From an uncultured Odoribacter sp. (GTDB taxonomy: Bacteria; Bacteroidota; Bacteroidia; Bacteroidales; Marinifilaceae), in contig UQJP01000016.1 of NCBI GenBank assembly GCA_900541415.1, positions 1 to 64,000 on the forward strand: 64,000 bases of DNA. Direction: 5' to 3'. The translations under genes and the position numbers were made by a program. This document shows, one piece after another, positions 35,026 to 44,700 of this stretch; position 1 is the stretch's first letter, and each line of letters opens with the position of its first letter. The notes beneath the pieces are model-generated. The model saw only the letters and a list, made by a program, of their open reading frames with translations, ran no database searches and had not been told where the DNA came from.

Positions 35026-35188
35026 TGTCTAAAAAACATACAATCATGTATGATTTTTTGTCTTCGTATATTGTTTTTTCCTTTAGAGAAGACGTTGTCT
35101 ATATTCTTTACATGATTATCCTGCTGAATTGTCTAAAAAATAAATAGATTTCTCCATCCGGGCTTCCAAAACTTATCAGACAATGTCT
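35026..35188. promoter_or_regulatory. Repeated TGTCT / AGACnnnGTCT sites
   Basis: TGTCT occurs at 35026, 35059, 35096, 35130 and 35184. Two are part of the palindromes AGAC-GTT-GTCT (35090-35100) and AGAC-AAT-GTCT (35178-35188). They lie about 60-250 bases upstream of the -24/-12 promoter, the range used by sigma-54 activators. Confidence 0.4.
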
Positions 35189-35299
35189 TATCTTTCAATC
35201 TTAATACAGGAAACCACAGAATTAAATTTTAATTTACAGTGATATATTCTTTCTGAACAGAGAGCTATCAGAAAGATAAATAAAAAGGAAAAATAAAAA

Positions 35300-35446
35300 T
35301 CATACGATAAAAATAGCGCGGAGGGCACGGTCATCAGCTAATAGGCACCGCCAAGCACCCTTTGAACAATCACCGAACCACTCCACGCTATAAGCGGGAG
35401 CACATTCGGTTTTACGTTCAAACAAAGAAAATTTGGCGGATTTCAT
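35300..35446 (-). CDS. Possible 48-residue microprotein inside a palindromic element
   Basis: An ATG-started frame on minus encodes 48 residues beginning MKSAKFSLFERKTECAPA, continuing with SVEWFGDCSKGAWRCL and ending LRAIFIV. It has three Cys and two Trp and no signal peptide. I have the impression that similar short frames are annotated in other Bacteroidales genomes, but cannot confirm it. Because the DNA is a near-complete palindrome, the frame may be an accident of a structured repeat. Confidence 0.35.
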   Translation of the reverse strand: MKSAKFSLFERKTECAPAYSVEWFGDCSKGAWRCLLADDRALRAIFIV

Positions 35447-35452
35447 TAGCTG
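35335..35452. repeat. Long nested palindromic element (hairpin of about 118 bases)
   Basis: Six pairs of complementary blocks occur in strict nested order. CAGCTAAT (35335) pairs with ATTAGCTG (35445), CCGCCAA (35348) with TTGGCGG (35433), TTTGAAC (35361) with GTTCAAA (35416), ACCGAA (35372) with TTCGGT (35405), CTCC (35381) with GGAG (35397) and CGC (35386) with GCG (35394). The loop is TATAA. That is 35 base pairs with small internal loops. A second pairing, TAGCGCGGAG (35314-35323) with CTCCACGCTA (35381-35390), competes with the tip. It may be a dispersed palindromic repeat, a MITE or a structured RNA. Confidence 0.7.
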
Positions 35453-35511
35453 TAAAACCAAAAGTATCTCAATATTTTAAAATGCAGCTCTCTGCATTCG
35501 GCATTTCTTTC

Positions 35512-35541
35512 AACAAAAATAGGTAATTCTCCGAATTATCC
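35512..35541 (-). terminator. Likely terminator after luxS
   Basis: On the minus strand TAATTC pairs with GAATTA around a 3-base loop and is followed by CCTATTTTTG. The stem is short and AT-rich, so it is a weak candidate. Confidence 0.4.
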
Positions 35542-35558
35542 ATTTTGAGAACATTATT

Positions 35559-36038
35559 TTATGCAGGATATACCATATTTTTCTCCTCAATCACATCGAG
35601 CACTTCCCGTAAATACTTATCTGCTTCATATTTTGCCATAGGTAAATCATGTAAAAGATAATTACCGCAATCCCGCGCGGCAACTCCGGGAACTTCTCCT
35701 TCGAAATCACGGATAAAACGGAATGTCTCACGCATCAGTTCCACAATATCTTCCGCTTTCAGGTCGCCTTTCATCAAAAAATAATTTCCCGTACAACATC
35801 CCATCGGTCCCCAGAAAACAATCCGGTCGCCCCACTCCTGATGATTCCGCAAATAAGTAGCGGCTAAATGCTCTATGGTATGTAAAGCACCATACCCCAA
35901 CGCCGGCTCGCGGTTAGGCTCTTTCATCCGTATATCGAAAGTTGTCACCACCTGGTCGCCCAGATAATCTTTACGCGACACGTATATACCCCGCAACAAA
36001 GCGAGGTGATTGATCGAAAAACTCGGTATCTTCTTCAT
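35559..36038 (-). CDS. luxS: S-ribosylhomocysteine lyase (AI-2 synthase)
   Basis: LuxS splits S-ribosylhomocysteine to homocysteine and DPD, the precursor of autoinducer 2. The metal ligands are His53 and His57 in ALHTIEHLAA and Cys124 in ARDCGNYLL; Glu56 and Cys82 (GCCTGNYF) are the catalytic residues. At 159 residues it has the usual length. It follows mtnN, which makes its substrate, with an 87-base gap, so the two form a methyl-cycle detoxification unit. Confidence 0.97.
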   Translation of the reverse strand: MKKIPSFSINHLALLRGIYVSRKDYLGDQVVTTFDIRMKEPNREPALGYGALHTIEHLAATYLRNHQEWGDRIVFWGPMGCCTGNYFLMKGDLKAEDIVELMRETFRFIRDFEGEVPGVAARDCGNYLLHDLPMAKYEADKYLREVLDVIEEKNMVYPA

Positions 36039-36125
36039 TCCTGTAATTTATATTTCATAATCGGCCACACCGTTATCTTCCCCTCTTTCCAAACATGCTC
36101 TCGTGTTTCCGACAATTGCCGCCAC

Positions 36126-36815
36126 TTAAATCCCGGCAATCAGTTGTCGCAACACTTCAAACGACTTTTCCGGAGCCATGGTCCAAAATTCCCGGTATTG
36201 TAACGAATGATCGTCCGTACGTCCCGGAGTGTCGCTAATAATCCGGAAACTTAAAAAAGGCACCTGATACAAATAACAAACCTGTGCCATGGCACACGAT
36301 TCCATATCCACGGCAAAACCTTCGGGAAAGTCAGCTTTTATCTTATCTAAAGCCTCACGATCGGTAATAAACCGATCTCCGGTACAGATCAAACCTTCCA
36401 GCAACCTCACATCGCTTCGGACAGACCTTGCCGCCTGCAACATACGGCCGTCGGCTTCAAAAAAAGCCGGCAGTCCCTGCACCTGTCCATAGGCATTCCC
36501 TTCTCCGCACCACACATCATGATAAACCGTCCGGTTTCCCACAACAATATCCATCACCTGCAACGACCTATCGATTCCTCCGGCGACCCCGGTATTAACG
36601 ATACAAACGGGATTATACGCCCGGATCATTTCCGATATACCCACGGCAGCGCAAACTTTGCCGATACCGCTTTTAGCCAATACCACTTCTTTTCCGTCGA
36701 GTTTTCCCTCCACAAAAGAAAAACCGTTCACATTCCGTTCCAGCCTTTCTTCGAGCAGGGCGTTCACCAGGTTAAATTCGCTGGTCATTGCCACAATTAT
36801 CCCGATCTTCCCCAT
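36126..36815 (-). CDS. mtnN: 5'-methylthioadenosine/S-adenosylhomocysteine nucleosidase
   Basis: MtnN (Pfs) removes adenine from S-adenosylhomocysteine and methylthioadenosine. The nucleosidase motifs are present: GIIVAMTSEFNLV at the start, SGIGKVCAAVG, VNTGVAGGID, the substrate-binding VDMESCAMAQV and RIISDTPG with the catalytic Asp. Its product feeds LuxS, encoded just downstream. Its ATG lies 5 bases after the stop of the hydrolase gene, so translation is likely coupled. Confidence 0.95.
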   Translation of the reverse strand: MGKIGIIVAMTSEFNLVNALLEERLERNVNGFSFVEGKLDGKEVVLAKSGIGKVCAAVGISEMIRAYNPVCIVNTGVAGGIDRSLQVMDIVVGNRTVYHDVWCGEGNAYGQVQGLPAFFEADGRMLQAARSVRSDVRLLEGLICTGDRFITDREALDKIKADFPEGFAVDMESCAMAQVCYLYQVPFLSFRIISDTPGRTDDHSLQYREFWTMAPEKSFEVLRQLIAGI

Positions 36816-36820
36816 AATCC

Positions 36821-37459
36821 TTACCTTAAAAAAGGATTATGCTTTCTCTCTTCCCCTATCGTCGTTTCAGGCCCATGTCCCGGAATCACTCTCACGTCGT
36901 CGGGCAGGCACAACAATTTATTCTTAATCCCTTCAATCAGCTGCCTGCCGTTACCTCCGGGTAAATCGGAACGCCCTACGCTACCGGCAAATAAAACATC
37001 GCCTGCGACCAGTAAACGGTCTGCCTCACTGTAAAAACAAAGGCTTCCCGGCGAATGTCCCGGCACAGCAATCACCTTCAATTCGGAATCACCGAACTTC
37101 ACCACATCCCCGTCGTTCAGGTACTTACCCACGGCAGGAGGAGGAGTGATACCTGTAATTCCCAGCATGGCAGCATACTCCACCGCATGCTCGATCAGAT
37201 AATTATCGGCAGCACTGGCCTGGGCTTCCAGTCCGAAAACCTTCTTTACAAAATTATTCCCGAAAATATGATCGATATGCAAATGAGTGTCCAGCAAAGC
37301 CACCGGTTTCAGTTGCTTTTCCGACATAAAACTTTTAATCTGGCTTTCCTCCTCATCGCCCAGGCAACCACAATCTACGATCACGGCTTCCCCCGTACGA
37401 TCATACAACACCACCGTATTTTGCTGCCAAGGATTATTTACAAATATTTCAATCTCCAT
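36821..37459 (-). CDS. Metallo-beta-lactamase-fold hydrolase (glyoxalase II-like)
   Basis: The zinc-binding core is complete: DTHLHIDHIFGN (HxHxDH), VPGHSPGSLCF, VAGDVLFAGSVGRSDLPGG and IPGHGPETTIGEE. The short form of about 212 residues fits the hydroxyacylglutathione-hydrolase-like branch common in bacteria that lack glutathione, so the real thioester or other substrate is unclear. I start it at 37459 (MEIEIFVNN); an ATG three codons upstream is also open. It leads the mtnN-luxS operon. Confidence 0.88.
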   Translation of the reverse strand: MEIEIFVNNPWQQNTVVLYDRTGEAVIVDCGCLGDEEESQIKSFMSEKQLKPVALLDTHLHIDHIFGNNFVKKVFGLEAQASAADNYLIEHAVEYAAMLGITGITPPPAVGKYLNDGDVVKFGDSELKVIAVPGHSPGSLCFYSEADRLLVAGDVLFAGSVGRSDLPGGNGRQLIEGIKNKLLCLPDDVRVIPGHGPETTIGEERKHNPFLR

Positions 37460-37541
37460 ACATGTCATGAATTACTAATTTTCAAGAAGCAAAGTTATAA
37501 ATTGCGCATTCTGCCGCAACGTTTGCAGACAACTTTAAAGA

Positions 37542-38726
37542 TTAATCAACAATCTTTAATTTCTTTAAGAAAAATTGCTGGTTAAAGCGCATATGCACGC
37601 CGTATGTGTAATTAAATTCCGATTGATTTCTCACGTAATACCCCTCAAAATAGGCACCGATAGAAAGCCCTTTACAAATTTCCTTATTGAATCCGGCTTT
37701 TACCAGCGCCACTTCCCGGTTTCGGAACAAAGTGTGATTATCCATATAAGACAACGACTGTAATAAAGGCTCCCCCTCAATAGAAATAAACTGGCAGGAC
37801 GACCAATAGCCTAAATGCACAAAAAAGGGATTAGCATCCAGCTCCAGTAATCCGAACATACCGTTTCCGGTGCTATACGGCAATTTCCTGCTTCCCAATT
37901 CTGAATAAAACAAACCGTATGCAGAAGCCGAAAAACTATTCAGAAACTTTCGCCCGAAATTTCTCTCCGCTTTAAACCCCACGGCTCCGTTTCCCACCGA
38001 TACCGTCCCGAAATCCGTCTTATCGATCTGGCCTCCGAAATGCTTTCCTAAAAATTGAATCGGCATAGATAATTGCCAGTTCTTTTCAGGCCGGGTAAAG
38101 ATAAACTCGGAAGACAACCCTATCACAAACTGTTCCAGGTAAGGATCGTTTTTAAAAATAAAACTTTGCCAGTTAATCCATAAATCCGCTTTCAGGGAAG
38201 GACGTTTATAAAGCAACTGCACGCCATCCTCCGGATTGGCAGAAAAATAACGTTCCCATTGATACAAAGGCTCTATCAGCCCATGGTTAGCCCCTCCGTA
38301 TAGAGACCCCAGCACCACATGAAAATCGGGTAAGGGAGACCACTGTATTCTTAGGAAGGCTTTATTCCTGAATTTCCCCGGATGGGACGCATTCAGAGAA
38401 TCGGGCACAATGGCAGGAGAAGGAGCCGGATAATGATTCGCTCCCAAATATTGTAACAGATACCAGCCAAATTCCAATTTTGTATTTTTAGAAGGGAAAT
38501 AAACCAGCTTCGGAATAATCCAAAACCCACCTAAAGTATACCCTTTGGATATTTCGCTGACATATTCATTATTCTTAAAAAAATCAGCATTATCGATCTC
38601 CAAGAGTAAATCCCGGCTCCGTTCCGGATCTATCTTCGGATCGGAAATAAACCACTTTTGCTGCATCTGCCCGGCAACCCCGCCCGACAGCAACAAAAAC
38701 CACACACACCAAAACAATCTATTCAT
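37542..38726 (-). CDS. Putative outer-membrane beta-barrel protein
   Basis: A signal peptide (about residues 1-19, ending GGVAGQ) precedes an all-beta sequence with alternating aromatic residues (LEFGWYLLQYLG, SLKADLWINWQSFIF, LSIGAYFEGYYVRN) typical of outer-membrane barrels. It ends in KIVD rather than Phe. I do not recognise the family. It starts 16 bases after the sprA stop codon, so it is probably co-transcribed with sprA. Whether it serves type IX secretion is not known. Confidence 0.75.
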   Translation of the reverse strand: MNRLFWCVWFLLLSGGVAGQMQQKWFISDPKIDPERSRDLLLEIDNADFFKNNEYVSEISKGYTLGGFWIIPKLVYFPSKNTKLEFGWYLLQYLGANHYPAPSPAIVPDSLNASHPGKFRNKAFLRIQWSPLPDFHVVLGSLYGGANHGLIEPLYQWERYFSANPEDGVQLLYKRPSLKADLWINWQSFIFKNDPYLEQFVIGLSSEFIFTRPEKNWQLSMPIQFLGKHFGGQIDKTDFGTVSVGNGAVGFKAERNFGRKFLNSFSASAYGLFYSELGSRKLPYSTGNGMFGLLELDANPFFVHLGYWSSCQFISIEGEPLLQSLSYMDNHTLFRNREVALVKAGFNKEICKGLSIGAYFEGYYVRNQSEFNYTYGVHMRFNQQFFLKKLKIVD

Positions 38727-38742
38727 TCTCGATTCTTCCTCT

Positions 38743-41700
38743 TTATTGAGTTAAAGTATAACGCACCGACACTCCGAAATTGGTATTCGTTGTCGGAAAA
38801 GAAAGCGACACATAAGGCGTATTCACCACCCGGTCATAAAACAAACGTAAATTCAGGCGGTTATTAAACGTATAATCCGCCGAAACTTTCACACTCATCA
38901 CTTCCTGTCCCGCAGTCAATTGATCGACGCTTTCCGAAATCCGGCGGATCACCGTATTATTCCGGCGGATCGAAAAATCACACTGCAAATTTATATCATT
39001 ATCCAATTTCTTATTCTTGGTAAATATAGGTAAATTTCCGAATCGATAACCCGCTCCCACCACAATTTCATTACCAGACGTTTCTGACAATTGCGCATTC
39101 ACCAGGCTCAAGCTGACATCCCGGCGGCGATTCATACTGAAATTCGTGGTCAGGTTATTCTGCCAGATCAGGTTAACCCCGATCAGAGGGTTGAATTGTT
39201 CGTTAATCGACACCGTACTCACATCATACATAGACATCCAATTGTTCTGGGCATCCAAAATATTGGAAAAACCATCCTCATCCATCCGATACTGCAAATT
39301 AGAAGCATACGAGCCGACATTATATTTACAATTATAGGTATGTGTAAAGGCTATGGTCTTAAACAACTTCTTCACCACATCGAAATCCGACAACCCATTG
39401 TAGGTGACTTTCCAGTTCGGACGCATCGCCCACAACTTCGGGATCAGCCCTTCATAATCCCCCGCCCCGTATGCCCGGTTGAAAGCAGAAATCAGCACCT
39501 CCTGCGAAGTAGCTCCATACCCTTCATAAAATCCCGTAGGCTTTTCCTCGTCGAGAATAGCAAAATCTTTATAACTCTCCCCGTAACGTTTCTTAGCCAT
39601 TTCCAAAGAAACGATCTTCCGGTTATCCAAAAACTTCTGGTAAGTTGCCAGCGAAGCCTCTGTATTATTTCCCACATTATAAAACGCCGATTTCACCCCC
39701 ACGGTCGTCATACTGAAGTTACCCGATATAGTCTTGTTCATAGAATTAAAATTCCCCCCGTCATATAACAGATACTCATTGCTATTGCGCGACCGGATCC
39801 AGTTGGAAGTCAATTCCACCCGGAACTTCTTGATCGGTTCGTAAATCAAACGTACATATACGCTCCGGCTGGCATTCATCAGATAGGGACTATTCAGGGC
39901 GGAATCGGTAGTAATCCAGCCTTTCCGGGCAGCCTCTATACCAAAATCATCCTTCTGCCCACCGAACAGGAATTTAAAACCGGGAGCAGAAGTACCGTTA
40001 TATCCCTGCTGTCCCAGCCAACGGGCTTCAGGCAAAAATCCGGGCAAAGTAGTTCCCTTATCTTCGGAATACCCCACGGAAATACTTTTAATTCCGGTAA
40101 TCAACCCGGTCAGGAAACGTCCCGCACGCATGGCCGGGCTAAGCCTTGTGGTTTCCCTTCCCGTCACCACCAATTGAGCCCCTTCAAGGCTTTGCGAGGG
40201 AGTGAGGCGTATCTTATTACGTCCCACCGATTTATATCCCATTTTCACCTGTTTCCCGTCCGGCGCTATCAATTTCGCCTGTATATCCCCGGTTTTCAGC
40301 TTATGCTTCACCACCACGGAACGCCCACGCTTCACCTCTTCAAGTCCGGTTTCAAACTTCACGGTCTTTCCTTTTCTCGGACGGAAAGGGCGGGTCATAT
40401 CCCGTAAAAACTTCGATTTATTATACAACCCCGACAACATCAGGTCTGTATTCACTTGCAAAGCATTCGAATTCCGAATCACATTTCCCAAATTCACCGA
40501 ATCGTCTGTAATGGCTCCGGCCTGCCAATCATAAACCGCCCCGTAACTCGCGCGGGTAGAAGTCCAGTCCAGGAACGGCAGCTTATCGATCGGTAACTTA
40601 TATTCCACAGAGAAATTATGGTTATAATTCACCGGACGTCCCCCGTCCAAAATATTATGCCACACAGTATCCTTCCATTGTTGATAACGTTCAGGATCCC
40701 TCTGCTTATCCACAATACCTTCCGGCTCGTCGATCCGTGCCTTTGCCTCTGCCCTGAAATTCACCAGCAAGTTCTCCGTCAGGTTAAACCGGAAAGCATA
40801 TTCCCGTCTCCAGGTAAAATCCTTATCCACCGTCGGCTCGATCAATAAATTCGGGTTATCCAGATTTTTCAGCTTAATTTCCCGGTAATTCCGCGTAATA
40901 TCCGAAGTGATCGACAGCATGGAAGGCATATAATAAAAATTAAAATCCTTCAGGATACGCAGGTATTTGGAATCCAATGACTTCGAATTTTTAAACGGCT
41001 GCACGATAGGCGGTGCCCCGGTATAAATATAACTGAGCAAACCCCGGTAATCCTTATCCAAGTCGCGTTCCGTATTCACATTCCTGCCATAAGCCTTATT
41101 ATATGAAAAAGTCAGCGAAAGATTGGAAAGATCGAAAAAGTGCGATTCCCCCGTTTTGCTCTCAACACCGATATTGGTGAAATTCAAACTCTTACGCATG
41201 GTGTAATCTTCTGCATTGTGACGGATAGAATCCCTCAACCGCTTATCTTTAGCATTATCCAGAGCCACCTCCAAAGGAATATCGGTATCCAGCGGATCGT
41301 ATTCCGGCAAAATAGACTGGCGGGAATAGGCATAATACATCGGCAACCTGAGCCGCCATTTTTCCGGGAAAAACTTTCCAAATTCAACATTGGTCGAAAA
41401 GTCAATAGAACGCAAATCCTCCCTGGAAATCTCGCTGGCATGCTGTTCCAGGCTTCCAAATCCCTGCGTCTGACGGGAACCTGCAAAACTAATCGTCGCC
41501 ACATCCGCCAGTTTCATCGTCATTCTTGCATTAGCCGCCCAACCGCCCTTATTGTCGAAATCCGACAACCTCAACTCGTTCACCCACACCTCTGCTGAAC
41601 GGTAACCTTTTCCCCCTCCTTCCGGATTACGAATCCCGATCATGACATTACGGATAGCCCCCAGCGAAGGCTTCCCTTTCACCCGGATAATATGATCCAT

Positions 41701-44700
41701 CACAGCGGCATCAACCGTTTCGTCCAAATCCTTCAAGGTCAATTCATACACATCCGACAGTTCGCCGTTCCCGGTATTCCGTTTCTGCTTCAACAACTGC
41801 AACAACCGCAAAGGTAACTCGATACGGTTCGCCGTAGGCCACACCCCTTCACGCCCGATCTCATCCGAGGCATAAAAGCCGGGAAGAGTCAGCACCAAAG
41901 GCATTTCATATTCATAATAATTATTGGTGTTATCGCTACCGAAACGCAAAAACAAGGTCAATTCCCCGTCTTCCAAAGGGCTGTCCGTCAAAGCCTCTGC
42001 ATGCACATCCATCCGGAGGGTTTTATAACGCAACACATCCAAATTCATATTCTTATAAACGGCACGTCCATACCCTTCCCGCAAATTCACCACCTTCAAA
42101 GCCATAGCCTGCTCATTCAACTCCCTCATCTGGGGATTGGTAGCATCCACAACCCGGTCGATACCCGGAGGCATAACATAATTGACCGGAGTTTTCGAGG
42201 CATTCTCTTCCAAATTCACCACCGACACATCGAAAGTCGTATTCTGGTCATTATCCGGCAAACGGTCGTCCAGCGCCCCTTCATATTTCCTCCAATTATC
42301 CCTCACCAGATCGAGGCTCGCCATACGCAGCACGACACTGTCCTGAAATCCTTTCAGGAACATACGCATAAAACGAACAGACTTCAAATCCGGCTGCCCC
42401 CATTGCGTGCGCTGGGTGCTATTCAGCGGAATCCTGATCTGATACCATTTAATTTCCTCCGTGGTTCCGTTCGGCAATTCAACCGTAGCCGTGGTTATAC
42501 TGCTGATGAAATTCTTTCCCACCTGCATTTCATTCGGAGCCAAATGAAGGTGATAACGGAAAAAAGCTTCCGTTTCATTCAGCGTATTATCGCCGTTAAT
42601 ATCCTCCACATCGGGCAATGTGGTTGCAGCCGTGGAATAGGATTCCGGCGACATTTCCGCCGTAGGCGAATTGCCTTCCGTGCCGTTATAGCGTTTATAC
42701 CGTTCCAAAATAGGAGTTTGCAAAGCATCGAAATCCGATCCCCGGAAAAAATGGTAATCATCGCCTGCCGGATCGTTATAAGCATCCTGATAAATCTTTG
42801 AATCCTCACCATAGATTGACCGCAGATTTGCCAGATAGGTAGCATAATGCACCCGTTCCTCTTCATTGTTCATTCCATCGAGCCCCACGTCCTGAAAACG
42901 CCTGGCCTGGCTGTTATTGTCAAAGCCGTTCACGATCGACTGCACCAGCGGGATGCGTCCCCAAATAGTGGATTCGATCTTCGAAGTATCCGTTCCCACA
43001 GGCAAACCGTTCTCGAACGACTTACGCCCATCCTTCAAAATATCTTCCGACACATCTCCCAGGTCGAAATATACATCCCCTCCCTTGTGTTGAGAGTCAT
43101 ACACAAAGGGATCCATCAGCCACATTTCGATATACTGCACATTGGCCGCTTCAAAATCGTTCGTCTGGATGCTCCGCATCATTCCCCCCCACATTTGTTC
43201 GGGATTCCGCACCTTGCCGCTCTTGTCCAAACCTTCCGTACGGAAATTATAAGGACCTTTTTCCTCCGGATAGAAAGCCACCGTCAAGGCCGGAACGATA
43301 TTCACATCCCCCAACGCCAAGTCTTTGTTCGGGAAAATCTCCGTCTGCCGGATTTCCCTCACAAAATGGTTGGAACGCTGGTCTTTATCGTCACGGATAT
43401 GGGAAGGCGTTGCGGTAGACATTCTGTAAAAAAGCGGGTCCACCACATACCACGCCAGTTTTCCCCGGTTATAACCATAAGCCAAGTCGTTCGAGAGGCT
43501 GCCTTCCGGGAAAGTATTGTCCTGGGGCGTAGAAGCCAGTTTCCATTGGGTCACCGCTTTCATGTCGATAGAAGTTTTGCTGCCCTCGAAATCGTCGATA
43601 TACGCATTCCCACCGACCCCTTTCGCCGTTCCCGGCTGGAACTTTGCAAACTCGGTATCGATCGTCAGCCTCGATTTCACTTTGGTATTGATAAAAGGCA
43701 GCTTATCCACCAATGTCGTCAAAAAACCGGATTCCGTATTATAAGTCGCATTAAATCCCCAAATCGTATTCGAAAGCGGTTCTTCACCGATATTCACCTT
43801 ATGGGTAAGCGGCTTTTCATTCATGTGCATGATCGTAGCTCCGATATTCAGCTTATCGTTGAACTTATAATCAAGGTGCGTACCAACCAACGTCTTGGTC
43901 TGCATCCCGAAAGAAGAACGGTCTTCACTTTTAATCGTAATCGGAGTTCCGGCCTCCAGCAAAGCCTGATTGAGAACCTGCACCGTTCCCATCGTATAAT
44001 CCACGATATAATCGATATTCTCGGTTAATTCCACGCCTCCCGCAAGCACTTTCACCGACCCCTGCGATATATCGCCGCCGCCTAAAGAAATCTCGGACGA
44101 AGCAGACGATTTATAACTACCTTTCAGGAAAAATTTATTTTTCTCCGAATTTTGTTCCGCTTCACTCTGCGTCTTTGTATACAGGTCTTCATACACATAT
44201 TGCTGGGCTATACCCGAATTATTGATCTTTTCCCCCAGATAAGAGCCAAAAGGTTCCAGCACCGGAAACACGATACGTCCCTTGGCGGCATAAACCGTTA
44301 TCCCCTCGATATAATCGAATTTACCGTCAGGCTTCGCGTCCAGCTGCGAATTCAGCCGATCGAGATTCAGCACCGAAAGCAGGATTTTATTATTAATATC
44401 TCCGGCAGGCAAATAATTCACCTTCGTTCCGGCCTTATCGTTCTGATAAAGAATATCCAAAACAAAATCCTCGCTGCTCAGATTATAAGCCCCGATATTA
44501 TAAACATTCTTCATCATCAAATCCCAGGTAGGCAAAGCAGGGCTTTGAGTGGTGCTTTTCAACATCTTGACGGCAAGCGTGGAGGGAGCGGCCAAAGCGT
44601 TCGAAGTCAATTCCCCCACCGTAAACACTTCCCCCCTCACGGTGTATTCGTATGACACCGCCAGCACCTCGGCAGCATTCAATGCCGAATTTAAAGAAAT

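Larger units (their letters stand above)
34918..35299. other. Regulatory-looking intergenic region, no gene
   Basis: This AT-rich stretch upstream of the permease holds a probable -24/-12 promoter (34954-34970), five TGTCT pentamers on plus, and a CATACA/TGTATG hairpin with a T-run (35031-35059). I see no coding frame. Confidence 0.5.

Noticed and set aside
35310..35400. Resemblance to a fluoride riboswitch or other known riboswitch
   Set aside because: AGCTGATGACC on minus recalls a fluoride-riboswitch stretch, but the 5' GGnGATGG part and the downstream fluoride exporter gene are missing. The nested palindrome describes the region better.
37535..37565. TTAAAGATT/AATCTTTAA hairpin as terminator of the outer-membrane protein gene
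   Set aside because: It spans the stop codon and is not followed by a T-run on the minus strand, so it is probably coincidental.
42847..44028. Long open frame antisense to sprA (393 codons)
   Set aside because: It overlaps a conserved part of SprA on the other strand, is rich in His, Arg and Ile as expected for mirrored codon bias, and has no recognisable domain or promoter.
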